64,000 nt of DNA from CAZCDS01 sp964497585. Its GTDB lineage: Bacteria > Desulfobacterota > Desulfomonilia > Desulfomonilales > Desulfomonilaceae. Shown piece by piece: positions 36,510 to 45,367 of the stretch. The number at the start of each line of letters is the position of its first letter. The stretch's first letter is position 1. Both the position numbers and the translations under genes were made by a program. Location of the stretch: positions 82,511-146,510 of the forward strand of contig CAZCDS010000009.1 of NCBI GenBank assembly GCA_964497585.1. The letters run 5' to 3'. The notes under the pieces are model-generated. The model saw only the letters and a list, made by a program, of their open reading frames with translations, did not search any database and was not told where the DNA came from.

Positions 36510-38315
36510 TCATCGGTGCTCGTGGTAGAGCACGTCGAGCAGGTGCCCGAATTTCTCTACCACGGTCTTTCGCTTGAGTTTCAGCGTCGGAGTTATTTCT
36601 TCCTCTTCCTGGGATAGCTCACGAGGGAGGATAACGAATTTCTTAATGGTCTCGAATTGCGCCAGTTGTCCGTTGATCTCATCGATGCCCTTTTGGATCA
36701 GTTCCCGGAGCTGAGGGCTCTGGGTCAGTTCCTCGTAGCTGGCGTACGAGACGCCCGCATCTTCGGCATAGGCTTCGGTCTCCTGCCTGTCCAGCGTGAT
36801 CAGCGCGGAAAGGAACTTCCTGTTGTCACCGAAAACCATAGGTATGGAAACCAGCGGAATGCGTTTGAGCATATTCTCGATGTTCTGCGGTGAGATGTTC
36901 TTGCCGCCGGACGTGATGATAAGGTCCTTTTTCCTGTCGGTGATTACGAGAAAACCGTCCTTGTCCCATCGTCCGACGTCACCCGTGTAGCACCGGCCGT
37001 CTCTGAGCACTTCTTCGGTGAGTTCCGGCCTGTTGTAGTATCCCATGAAGTTGTTGCCTCGGATGAGGATTTCTCCGTCCTCAGCGAGCTTGACCTCAAC
37101 TCCGGGCATAGGTTTTCCGACCGTTCCGTATCGGCACTCATCGAATGTGGTCATGGTTCCCGCGATCGTCTCGGTGAGCGCATAGAATTCAAGGACCTGG
37201 ATACCAATGCTGTGTATGAACTCTCCGACCTCCGCGGAGAGAGGCGCTCCCGCGGAAACCGCGAATTGGAGCCTCCCCCCGAGCATGTTGCGGATCTTGC
37301 CGAAGACGAGCCTGTCGGCGATCTTGAATCTTGCCTCCAGCCACGGGGAGAGGGCCTCGTGAGCGTTGAGCCTTCGGCTCCTCTGCCTGCCGACATTCAC
37401 TGCCCAGCGAAAAATGGTGCGCTTCAGCGCGGAACCCTTTTCCGCGGCGCCTGAAATACGGTCGTACACCTTCTCAAAGATGCGCGGAACGCTCGTAAAG
37501 TACGTCGGCCGCGCCTCAATCATATTCTGCGCCAGCGTGTCGATCGATTCCGCGATGGCAAAAGGGATGTTCAGGGAAATGTTGTAATAATAGCCGGACA
37601 CACGGGGGTACAGGTGCGATAGCGGCAGCACCATGAGCGAGCAATTGGACCTGGGATCCAACTGAATCAACTCGTGAATTGAGTTCAGGACGAAACCGAT
37701 GTTGCCATGGCTGATCATGCAACCCTTGGGAGGTCCGGTTGTTCCCGAAGTGTAGACGATCGTGGCGAGATCCTCGGATGTCACTCCGCTGCCGCGTTGC
37801 TCGATCTCGGCCTCGATTTCACGTCGCTCGGTTGCCCCCTCCGTCAGGACGTTCTCGAAGGAGACCACTCGATGATTCCCCCCCGCCGGAGGCGCACCGT
37901 CGATGAGAATGATCGTCGACAGAGTCGGCAGTTCCTTCTGTGCAGCGAGGACCTTATCCAGTTGAACGGAATCCTCGACGACCACAAAGCTCGCTCCGCA
38001 ATCGTTGATGATGTACGCGCACTGCTCTGAGGTATTTGTGTGATAGATGGGCACATCAATGCCGCCGGCGAGCATGGTCCCGAGATCGGTGACGATCCAT
38101 TCAAGCCGGTTAAAGCATATGATCGCCAGACGATCGCCCGGCTTCAGGCCCAGCCTTACCAGGCCGCAGGCAAAGGAGATTGCAGCCTCCCTCAGCTCTG
38201 CCCAGGTCATGTCCACGTAGGGGCCGCCCTTTTCCTTCTTGTACCGCAGGATGGTGTCAGTCTCAAAGTGACGGGCATTATCCCTGAAATACTGGAGAAT
38301 GGTCTTGTGTGCCAT
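36510..38315 (-). CDS. long-chain-type acyl-CoA synthetase (AMP-forming)
   Basis: 601 residues, ANL superfamily. Motif A3 is IVYTSGTTGPPKGCMISH, A5 is YALTETIAG, and the A7/A8 region is YTGDVGRWDKDGFLVITDRKKDLIITSGGK (given here as its two parts YTGDVGRWD and DRKKDLIITSGGK). It has the FAA1-like internal extension with PRIFEKVYDRI. It activates a carboxylic acid to acyl-CoA with ATP. Its position between the dehydratase subunits and the activator suggests it supplies their CoA-thioester substrate; the acid itself cannot be predicted. AAGGAATCTTCAC precedes the ATG. Confidence 0.93.
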   Translation of the reverse strand: MAHKTILQYFRDNARHFETDTILRYKKEKGGPYVDMTWAELREAAISFACGLVRLGLKPGDRLAIICFNRLEWIVTDLGTMLAGGIDVPIYHTNTSEQCAYIINDCGASFVVVEDSVQLDKVLAAQKELPTLSTIILIDGAPPAGGNHRVVSFENVLTEGATERREIEAEIEQRGSGVTSEDLATIVYTSGTTGPPKGCMISHGNIGFVLNSIHELIQLDPRSNCSLMVLPLSHLYPRVSGYYYNISLNIPFAIAESIDTLAQNMIEARPTYFTSVPRIFEKVYDRISGAAEKGSALKRTIFRWAVNVGRQRSRRLNAHEALSPWLEARFKIADRLVFGKIRNMLGGRLQFAVSAGAPLSAEVGEFIHSIGIQVLEFYALTETIAGTMTTFDECRYGTVGKPMPGVEVKLAEDGEILIRGNNFMGYYNRPELTEEVLRDGRCYTGDVGRWDKDGFLVITDRKKDLIITSGGKNISPQNIENMLKRIPLVSIPMVFGDNRKFLSALITLDRQETEAYAEDAGVSYASYEELTQSPQLRELIQKGIDEINGQLAQFETIKKFVILPRELSQEEEEITPTLKLKRKTVVEKFGHLLDVLYHEHR

Positions 38316-38389
38316 GTGAAGATTCCTTGGGAAGATCGGCCTGCACTGCCTGGATGAATCCGCTCTTTGTCTGACGGCAAACCTTTAGG

Positions 38390-39643
38390 TCAGTACTTCA
38401 GCCCCTTTTTTTCCAGGAGCATCTCCATAAACGCGTCGACGCGGTTCTCGAACTGGGCTACCGAGAAATTGTCCGGGTCCATATGATCCGCGTCGATGAT
38501 CACGGACGGTATCCCGAGCTCTTGATCGAGCGCGCGCATGATATCCATTTGCCCGAGCGTGATGGGGACGCAAGATTTGTTCCTGTGGAGAATCGCCCCG
38601 TCAATCGCGTACTCCTTGCACGCTTTGAGCACCATTTCCTTTCTCGTATCGATGGAGACGCAGGATACGAGAGGATAGGACTTGAGGCTCTTCAACGCGA
38701 GCGCCTCGATGGGGTTGCCCGTATCGAGCCTGAGCGACCAGGCTGCCGAGTAGGTTTCCGCGACAACCACCCCGCCCATCTTCTCGAAGTAGTTGAACAG
38801 CCCCATATTGTACCAGAGCGGAATATTGTCCCAGAAGAGACGGAGCTTCTCCTCTTCTATCACGCCGGTTCCCGCTTCCGCTCTCTCTTTGACTTCGTCT
38901 CTGACGGTGGTGAGGAAGTCAAGGGCCTTTTGCGTGCCCTGACGCGTCACCATGACGAACATGATCCCGATCTCTGCCGCGGAGAAGGGAGTGGGAACAT
39001 ATCTCCGGTAAGTCATGATCTCATCCCAGAGTTCGCAGGCCCGGTCGGAGAGTTCGACCACGTACTTCAGCCGGTCGTGGTCCATTGTTTTGCCCGTGGC
39101 CTCCTCTAGGAATTCGATCAGACGCTCGATCTCGCTGACCGCGTAATCGATGTGGTGCCGCTGGATATCCCCCACGGCGACCTGAGGTAGATCGGCAGAG
39201 AAAACCTTTGCATCGGGAAAGCGTCTCTCCAGAGCATGGAATATCTTCATGACAGGGATGCAGCCGCCACCGGGGCTCAGGAGAACATCCGGTGCCGGGA
39301 GTCCTCCGAGCGGCGTGCCTTCTTCGTTCATCAGGCCATGAACATACCCGATGATGTTCCTCAGGTACCCGCACAGATCCCTTGAGTACCCCATGGACGC
39401 GGCCACTTCAAAGTTTCTCGGCGTCATGCCGTAGGCCGCGCAGATCGGTGACCAATTCTCGGGAAAGACCGGCTGCAAGTCCATCGCGTAGAATACCTCG
39501 ATGGCCCCGTTCATGGGCGGCATCCAACCGACGGGTCTTCCCTGCGCACGAGCACTGGCGCACTCCATGTAGTATTCGCCTACAACGCGGGTCAGCTCTT
39601 TGGCCGCTTTCAGTCTCTTCCTGGATTTTTTCGTCTTGTCCAT
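38390..39643 (-). CDS. 2-hydroxyacyl-CoA dehydratase family subunit (HgdA/BcrB-like)
   Basis: 417 residues. Features of the HGD-D family include GWMPPMNGAIEVFYAMDLQP, MGYSRDLCGYLRN, LLSPGGGCIPVMK and ILHRNKSCVPITLGQMDIM, with cysteines at the expected cluster positions. The family covers (R)-2-hydroxyacyl-CoA dehydratases and ATP-dependent benzoyl-CoA reductase subunits. Cluster contents (two such subunits, one activator, one ligase) leave the exact substrate open. It is followed by the ligase and preceded (35 bases) by the partner subunit. Confidence 0.88.
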   Translation of the reverse strand: MDKTKKSRKRLKAAKELTRVVGEYYMECASARAQGRPVGWMPPMNGAIEVFYAMDLQPVFPENWSPICAAYGMTPRNFEVAASMGYSRDLCGYLRNIIGYVHGLMNEEGTPLGGLPAPDVLLSPGGGCIPVMKIFHALERRFPDAKVFSADLPQVAVGDIQRHHIDYAVSEIERLIEFLEEATGKTMDHDRLKYVVELSDRACELWDEIMTYRRYVPTPFSAAEIGIMFVMVTRQGTQKALDFLTTVRDEVKERAEAGTGVIEEEKLRLFWDNIPLWYNMGLFNYFEKMGGVVVAETYSAAWSLRLDTGNPIEALALKSLKSYPLVSCVSIDTRKEMVLKACKEYAIDGAILHRNKSCVPITLGQMDIMRALDQELGIPSVIIDADHMDPDNFSVAQFENRVDAFMEMLLEKKGLKY

Positions 39644-39678
39644 GGGTGTTTTTTCCCGATGCCCTTGAAATCCTCGGA

Positions 39679-40791
39679 CTAGGCGAGCATCTCGAGGAAC
39701 GCTTCCAGCCGGGTCCTCATTCGGCCTTCGTCGATTCCACCCTCTTCTAGCTCGATCATGGTGTTGGGAATTCCTCGTGCCTTGAGTTCCTCACTGAGCG
39801 CGGGGTGATCCGCGAGATGAGGAGTGCAAAACTTCTGGAGGAGAAAGACCACCCCTTGTGCCCGGGATTGTGCGATTTCATCCATGAGTAGGGGCAATCG
39901 AGTCTCTGCCCGTGATCTGGAGGGGCAGGGAAAACGATTGAGGTACCGGTCGATGAGTCGATCGAACGATCCCGCGCCCTCGCCTGAGACCGGGTGGAAA
40001 TGACGCATCCCTGTGCACAGATCATCCCTTACCACTACGCCTCCAGCCTCTTCGATTACACCAAGGAGGTCCGGATCCTTAATGATACTGCCCGAAACCA
40101 ACACACGCGGTCCACTCCTCGGGTGAGCCTCTGTCCGCTCGGCTACTGACATGAAGTCTCCGAGCATCGTGAGATACTCCTCGGGAGGAGTTACGAATCC
40201 CGCCAGGATCACAAGCAGCAAATCACGCGCGGAAACGGGCAGTTCGTCTCGGGCTCGCATTCCATAGAGCTTCAGTGCCAATTCGCGAATCCGCCTATAG
40301 AGTTCCAAAGACTCGGCGAGGGATTCTTCCGTCACCTTGCCGCCGTTCCGCGAGAGTTTCTCAGTAAGCTCTCTGAGAGCCTCCCGGAAGAAGAGCCGGG
40401 ATTCGGCATTGTCATTGTACGGGATGGGCAGCAGATGGAAAGCGTCCCCAGGAAGGTTCCGTTCCCAAACGTTTGCTACGCCGCAGGCAACATCACAGGT
40501 GTAGCCCTGGATCACGCCGGAGAGGAAATCGTACCTCCCGTTCAGAGCTCCAGCAATCGCGGACCTCATGTACGGGCATATGAAGTCCGGAGCCAAAGAA
40601 TCGGCCCTGACAGCGGAGGCTTCACCACCCATGATCCTCACGGGGATAAAGCCCGCGGCGTGGATCAGCTCTATCGGCGTGTAGGTACAGAAGTATCCGA
40701 TAATCTTCTTTCCCGTTTGCGAAAGCTGTTCGAGTCTTTCCTTCGAGTCGTTCAGCGCTTTCTCGAAGGGCTCTAAGGAAGGAACTATCAT
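39679..40791 (-). CDS. 2-hydroxyacyl-CoA dehydratase family subunit (HgdB/BcrC-like)
   Basis: 370 residues from the ATG at 40791; an in-frame upstream stretch to 40902 is not family-like. The family pattern GYFCTYTPIELIHAAGFIPVR opens the domain. FICPYMRSA, GYTCDVACGVANVWE, VVRDDLCTGMRHF and LLQKFCTPHLADHP follow, all carrying the conserved cysteines. It is the second catalytic subunit, paired with the one encoded immediately downstream. It leads the cluster dehydratase B, dehydratase A, ligase, activator. Confidence 0.88.
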   Translation of the reverse strand: MIVPSLEPFEKALNDSKERLEQLSQTGKKIIGYFCTYTPIELIHAAGFIPVRIMGGEASAVRADSLAPDFICPYMRSAIAGALNGRYDFLSGVIQGYTCDVACGVANVWERNLPGDAFHLLPIPYNDNAESRLFFREALRELTEKLSRNGGKVTEESLAESLELYRRIRELALKLYGMRARDELPVSARDLLLVILAGFVTPPEEYLTMLGDFMSVAERTEAHPRSGPRVLVSGSIIKDPDLLGVIEEAGGVVVRDDLCTGMRHFHPVSGEGAGSFDRLIDRYLNRFPCPSRSRAETRLPLLMDEIAQSRAQGVVFLLQKFCTPHLADHPALSEELKARGIPNTMIELEEGGIDEGRMRTRLEAFLEMLA

Positions 40792-41204
40792 ACTGATATC
40801 CCGATCCTGCTGTGGAAATCTTTTCAGAGCATCGCTCTGAACCGGCGCGCTCGCCACGTATCTATGAAGATAAGGATGCCACAGCAGAGGGCAAGCGGTC
40901 AATTGTAGGACTCACGGCCTTCCTCAAGCGTTGAATCGAATCCAAACCGAGCATGGATTCCCGGTATCGGCTCCGGTAGCGATCTTCATTTGACTGAACC
41001 CGCCCAGTGGTGCTATTAGATAATGGTCGGTTTATTGTGCCCCTTTGCTCAACAAACTTGTGAAGGTTCATGCCCTTGCCGTGTTCCAGGTGCGCTCTCT
41101 TTCCGGGCCCGGGGAGTGAACCACCTGCCCGCGGTGAGCGCTTCCTGCAACGATTCTTCCCGAGGGGGGACTCCGCCCGGCTACAGGGTGAATCGAGCCC
41201 GACG
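40792..41204. other. divergent intergenic region
   Basis: About 410 bases between the divergent dehydratase cluster and the HD-GYP gene. It presumably holds both promoters, but no consensus pair was found. The HD-GYP frame stays open upstream to 41070 without domain features. Confidence 0.35.
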
Positions 41205-42560
41205 ATGGAACTGCTCTACGAAGTTCCGCTTCCGATCATGTTGGTGGACAGGTCCTTAAAGATCGTGTTCGCCAACCGGGCGCTCACCGATGCTTTCAAC
41301 GGCTTCTTATACCGGCAGAATGCTCCCCTCTCGTCCTTTCTGCTCCATCCTGAAGAAGCCAGGACCGTCCGCACACTCTTGAACAAAGCTATTGCCGAGA
41401 ACCAGACTCAGGTTCGCGAAGGGGCCATGCGCATGTGTGGGAAACTCGTCTGGGCTCGGCTCCGCTGCCACCCGATGCGTCTGGACGGCCGCAACCTGGT
41501 TATGATCGTAATGGACATCCGCAAGGACGTTGCCGGATCGCCCGGATCGCGCAAGTACAACAAGCTGATGAGCATTTTTCCCATTGGAATAGCCGAGTTT
41601 TCGTTGCCGCGTCCCGTATCGTTCGACCTTGGCGACAAGGAACTGGCCTCAGCCATACTCTCGGCCCAGCTCGTGGACGGGAACAATGAATTCGCGCGAA
41701 TGCACGGCAGACGCGACGTAGCCGCTCTCTTCGGTACGGCTGTGCATGACTTTTCGGAATTTGCCAGGAACAATGAACATCTCTATGTGAGCTGGATCAG
41801 AAAGTTCTTCCCGTCGGGCTCTTTCGAGGTGACGGAGGAGGACGCAAAGGGGAACGTCAGACATTTCGAATTGACGCTTGTCGGCGAACTCGAGGACGAT
41901 GTGCTTACCGGATTCTGGGAACTCAGGCGGGATATTACCAACAGCAAGCTTTCGGAAAAGAAGCTGAGAGAAAGCTTCAACACCCTCAAAAGGACCCTGA
42001 TGTCAACTGTGGACGCGATGGCGTCCGTGGTAGAGAAACGGGATCCGTACACAGCGGGCCATCAAAGACGGGTTGCCAAGCTCGCGCAGGCCATTGCCCG
42101 GGAAATGGGGCTCTCGGAAGACCACTGCACCGGGATTCACGTCGCGGCTTCGATTCACGACATAGGAAAGATCTACGTGCCGGCGGAGTTCCTCAGCAAG
42201 CCGGGAACCCTCAGCGAAAGCGAGCGGGCGATAATCGGTAACCACCCGAACGTAGGCTACGATATCTTAAAAGACATTGAGTTCCCGTGGCCTATTGCCG
42301 AAGTACTGCTGCAACACCACGAGCGACTCGACGGATCCGGCTACCCCAACGGGCTGACCAGCGACGAGATTATGCCGGAAGCGCGGATACTCGCGGTGGC
42401 CGATGTGGTGGAGGCCATGTCTTCGCATCGCCCGTACAGGCCCTCCCTCGGGATGGCACCAGCGATCAATGAAATCAGGCAATACAGCGGCGTTCGTTAT
42501 GATCGAAGCGTCGTCGACGCGTGTCTCAACGTACTGAACAGAGGGTTCAGCTTCCGTTGA
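41205..42560 (+). CDS. PAS-like sensor and HD-GYP cyclic-di-GMP phosphodiesterase
   Basis: 451 residues. The N-terminus (MELLYEVPLPIMLVDRSLKI) begins a PAS-like fold (about residues 1-125); a second PAS-like region follows at about 135-275. The HD-GYP domain starts near 290 with TAGHQRRVAKLA. It carries the metal-binding HDIGK, the signature HHERLDGSGYP and VADVVEAMSSHRPYR, all intact, so c-di-GMP hydrolysis is likely. No receiver domain or membrane helix is present. The ATG at 41205 lacks a strong ribosome-binding site, and the frame is open upstream, so the start is uncertain. The signal sensed is unknown. Confidence 0.85.
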   Translation: MELLYEVPLPIMLVDRSLKIVFANRALTDAFNGFLYRQNAPLSSFLLHPEEARTVRTLLNKAIAENQTQVREGAMRMCGKLVWARLRCHPMRLDGRNLVMIVMDIRKDVAGSPGSRKYNKLMSIFPIGIAEFSLPRPVSFDLGDKELASAILSAQLVDGNNEFARMHGRRDVAALFGTAVHDFSEFARNNEHLYVSWIRKFFPSGSFEVTEEDAKGNVRHFELTLVGELEDDVLTGFWELRRDITNSKLSEKKLRESFNTLKRTLMSTVDAMASVVEKRDPYTAGHQRRVAKLAQAIAREMGLSEDHCTGIHVAASIHDIGKIYVPAEFLSKPGTLSESERAIIGNHPNVGYDILKDIEFPWPIAEVLLQHHERLDGSGYPNGLTSDEIMPEARILAVADVVEAMSSHRPYRPSLGMAPAINEIRQYSGVRYDRSVVDACLNVLNRGFSFR

Positions 42561-42677
42561 ACTGTACAGACTTGCAATGGTTGCGAGACGGGTGCACAGG
42601 ATGCTGCCTGCTCACGACGGGCTGATCCGCAGCCGTTGCACGTCTTTGACCGTCGCCAGCATCAGCAACAGGTCAGC

Positions 42678-44405
42678 TCACTGAGCGTATTCGAACGCGC
42701 CGATATCGGGAGCGGAGCCGTGGTACGGGAGAGAAACCGGATCGGAACGATTCCAGGCGAGAGAAGTATCGACCTCCAGTCGCCGGTTATCCGGCACTCG
42801 AATAATTCTCGCCGGTGGGTTGGTGCCGATGACAACGGCGTCGCCATGAGTTATGCCGAAGCCGTCGCAGAAGAAGCGGCTGTCCTCTACGGGAATGGAG
42901 GTTCCCTTCCCTTTCGATGTCGTGTACGTGAGCGGTCGGCCCGCATCAATGCAGGGAGAGTCCTTCCGGAGTCGGTAATCGCCCTTTCCTGCATCGACGA
43001 AGCGCGGCACCGCCTGGATGTTGTCTTTGAAGGTCACCTGTTCGATGGTTCTCCACGCGTTGTCGAGCGTAATATACCTGTCTCCCCACGCTATGACCCG
43101 CTCCGAGCGGTGCGTCCCGATAAGGTTGTGTGACCAGATGTCCCCGGATATTTTTCCGGTATCGTTATCGTACGAGATTTCTCCGCTTCCTCGTTCCTTG
43201 CCGTTGAACGCCAAGATGTTGTTGAAAAAGATGTTGCTCCCCACTTCGTACGGGTAGTCTCCTGCCTGGGGCCAATAGTACGAGCTGATCGCGTAACCGA
43301 GGTTCCTCGCGAAGGTGTTGTTGTAAATGCGGTTCCGTACCGCGGTCGAATAGGTGAAAAATGTCTCCTCTTTGGCCTTCCAGTCTCGAGTCGTGTACAG
43401 GGTGAATGTGTTAGCGTCGCCTTCCAAATAGCCTCGATTGTCGATCACGAGGCACCGGCGGAAGATATTGTCCGACGCGGCCATCTGCATGGCGTTTCCA
43501 TCCTTGTACGCGTTGCGGAGCGTGCACCGATCGAAGAGGTTGTGATGAGGGCCTCCTGCAAGGTTGACCGCATGGTGGTGTACCGCGGCGAAGACACAGT
43601 CAACAAAGATGTTGTAACGCGGCGACCGTCCGTGGGGACGAAGACCGCGGATCATGAGGTTTGCGTGGGATCGGTCGGTACCGGTGTCGGAGATTGAGCA
43701 GTGATCTATGAGATTATGATGCACGTTGCCCTTCAACAGTATGAGGTCTCCGGTACACCAGAGGAGCGTCAGATTGCGCAGTCTGTTGTACATGGCGGCC
43801 CGGCCTGTCTTGTCGGCTTTCAAGAAGATCCCGTAGTATTCTGTGCTACCCGAGAAGTGACAGTCCTGAACCGTGCAGTACTGCGAACCGATCATGCGAA
43901 CGTATGCGGGATAGTTTCGGCCAGGTCTGTCGGCCTTGAAGCCGATTACGACGATGTGGGAGCGGCCGGCCAGATTGACGCATGCCTGCTGGAGCGGATT
44001 GGCGTCCAGGAAGACCTCGTCTTGACCCCATGGCCGGTACACTACGGGCTTGGAAGGCGCTCCGGAACTCTTCGGCTCGATGGACTCACCGTACCGGCCG
44101 GCGTGGACGTACACGGTATCTCCCGGGCGGACCGTCGTATTCGCCCTTGATAGGGTCTTCCACGGTCGGGAACGGGTCCCCGGGTTCGCATCGTTTGCCG
44201 AGGGGTTCTCCGCGTCCACATGGTATCGGGCCGAGCCGCGGAGCTCTCGCGCCTCACCTCTCCAGCTCAGGATCACGATGATGGATACAACCGCCAGAAG
44301 TACAGCCATCGCAGCAAACGACGAATGTCCTTGCACAGTGATCAGGCCATCTCGCGCAGATCGCACGCGGCCCTTTTCTCGGAACGGCTTTGCCCCGAAC
44401 GCCAT
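42678..44405 (-). CDS. secreted parallel beta-helix protein
   Basis: 575 residues from the ATG at 44405 behind GAGGAGAACC. An N-terminal membrane/signal segment (MAVLLAVVSIIVILSW, about residues 33-48) precedes a pectate-lyase-like right-handed beta-helix. ADNPSANDANPGTRSRPWKTL-type entry motifs are visible as YHVDAENPSANDANPGT and VRPGDTVYVHAGRY. Many NxxNNTF/HNLIDHCSI/NIFRRCLV-type turns follow (IYNNTFARN, HNLIDHCS, SNIFFNNILAFN). The end PDIGAFEYAQ is typical of DUF1565/beta-helix proteins in anaerobes. It is likely a polysaccharide-active or surface protein; no catalytic residues could be assigned. Confidence 0.8.
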   Translation of the reverse strand: MAFGAKPFREKGRVRSARDGLITVQGHSSFAAMAVLLAVVSIIVILSWRGEARELRGSARYHVDAENPSANDANPGTRSRPWKTLSRANTTVRPGDTVYVHAGRYGESIEPKSSGAPSKPVVYRPWGQDEVFLDANPLQQACVNLAGRSHIVVIGFKADRPGRNYPAYVRMIGSQYCTVQDCHFSGSTEYYGIFLKADKTGRAAMYNRLRNLTLLWCTGDLILLKGNVHHNLIDHCSISDTGTDRSHANLMIRGLRPHGRSPRYNIFVDCVFAAVHHHAVNLAGGPHHNLFDRCTLRNAYKDGNAMQMAASDNIFRRCLVIDNRGYLEGDANTFTLYTTRDWKAKEETFFTYSTAVRNRIYNNTFARNLGYAISSYYWPQAGDYPYEVGSNIFFNNILAFNGKERGSGEISYDNDTGKISGDIWSHNLIGTHRSERVIAWGDRYITLDNAWRTIEQVTFKDNIQAVPRFVDAGKGDYRLRKDSPCIDAGRPLTYTTSKGKGTSIPVEDSRFFCDGFGITHGDAVVIGTNPPARIIRVPDNRRLEVDTSLAWNRSDPVSLPYHGSAPDIGAFEYAQ

Positions 44406-44529
44406 GGTTCTCCTCTCATCCTGTGTTTTCGGAAGGCGTGGAAATTCTTGTGATTGACCGTTTACGGAATTGGCGCCCGAACAACCGTACCACGCTGCGT
44501 GACCATCTTCAAGCACGCCTGATATCGAT

Positions 44530-44706
44530 GCGCTTTCAAAAAAGTGACATTGACCCCGCGTCCTCGCGGAGCGGGCTACTTTTAAAATCCCCTCCTTTTC
44601 AAGAGGGGCAAGTCCGGTTCCCCCCTTTTGCTAAAGGGGAAACAGAGGAGACTTCAATTCGAAGGCGTCAGGCCGAGAGGCCTGAATCTCATTGATTCGA
44701 AAGCGC
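44530..44706 (+). repeat. dispersed repeat (MITE-like), copy 4, full length
   Basis: 177 bases with terminal inverted repeats: left GCGCTTTCAAAAAAGTGA, right (complement) GCGCTTTCGAATCAATGA. The interior has TGACCCCGCG, then AAAATCCCCTCCTTTTC, AGAGGGG, CCCCCCTTTTGCTAAAGGGG, AAACAGAGGAG. Collinear with the copies at 7500 and 15265. Its right end meets the truncated IS110 transposase sequence. Confidence 0.7.
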
Positions 44707-44715
44707 TTTCGTACG

Positions 44716-45055
44716 AGAGGATGGCCGGAACGTCGACGGTCTTTACTCCAGTAATCTCTTCAACTCTCTCTATAAGTTCCGAGTGGTCACCCATCAATTG
44801 TGCAATAGGCTCATCGAGGAGCCGCACCCGCTTTTCCAGGGATTCGATCGTTGCACGCAACATCCGCAGCAGCTTTCGATGATACTCAGCGAAGAAGCCC
44901 TGAACGGCCCGGTGCAGCAGTTCGACATTGGTATGCAACGAACCCTTGAGACAATCATGCACCCGGCCAAGGGTTGGCGCGGAATCTCTGGGGATCAACA
45001 AGGCCATCAGGTTTCGACCTGAGACCCTAAAAAGCTGAGAGGTCACCAAAACGAG
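44716..45055 (-). pseudogene. IS110-family transposase remnant
   Basis: On the minus strand a frame from about 45055 reads NLMALLIPRDSAP, LKGSLHTNVELLHRAVQGFF, AEYHRKLLRMLRATIESLEK and ERVEEITGVKTVDVPAIL. This is the central part of IS110 transposases (Transposase_20 region, before the GIG motif; here ITGVKT stands where IPGIG is usual). The N-terminal DEDD catalytic domain is missing upstream. The C-terminal half is cut off where the MITE-like repeat begins near 44706-44716. Not functional. Confidence 0.65.
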
Positions 45056-45184
45056 CACGAAATTGGCCTGGAGAAAGAGTTGGTGTCCCCCCCAACGCGT
45101 CCACGACGACGGGGGAGGTTCGGAGGGGAGATCTCTCTCCCTCCATTCCAGAAAAATCCAGCAGCTTCCCCGCACGCGCTCGCC

Positions 45185-45209
45185 CCATCCGGGGCTCTGC
45201 CCCGGATGG
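45185..45209. terminator. perfect 10-bp hairpin in the gap upstream of the IS110 remnant
   Basis: CCATCCGGGG, loop CTCTG, CCCCGGATGG. It lies between the IS110 remnant and the degenerate kinase gene's 3' end. No U-run follows on either strand. It could be a terminator for the minus-strand kinase transcript or part of the lost insertion element. Confidence 0.4.
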
Positions 45210-45367
45210 ATCTACGTCTGGATTTTCATGCTGCGTTGTGCATTTTACTGAATGGAAACTGGTATCAAGCGTGAACCCAGGAGCTTCGGAGTGTCGTCAG
45301 CAGGTAAGGATACTGAAGCCTCACCCTAGGGCAATCGGTCATAGTTTTGGGCATGTGCCGTAACATG

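Noticed and set aside
36510..40791. reading the dehydratase cluster as a complete benzoyl-CoA reductase
   Set aside because: A second activator-type subunit and the expected four-subunit set are not present.
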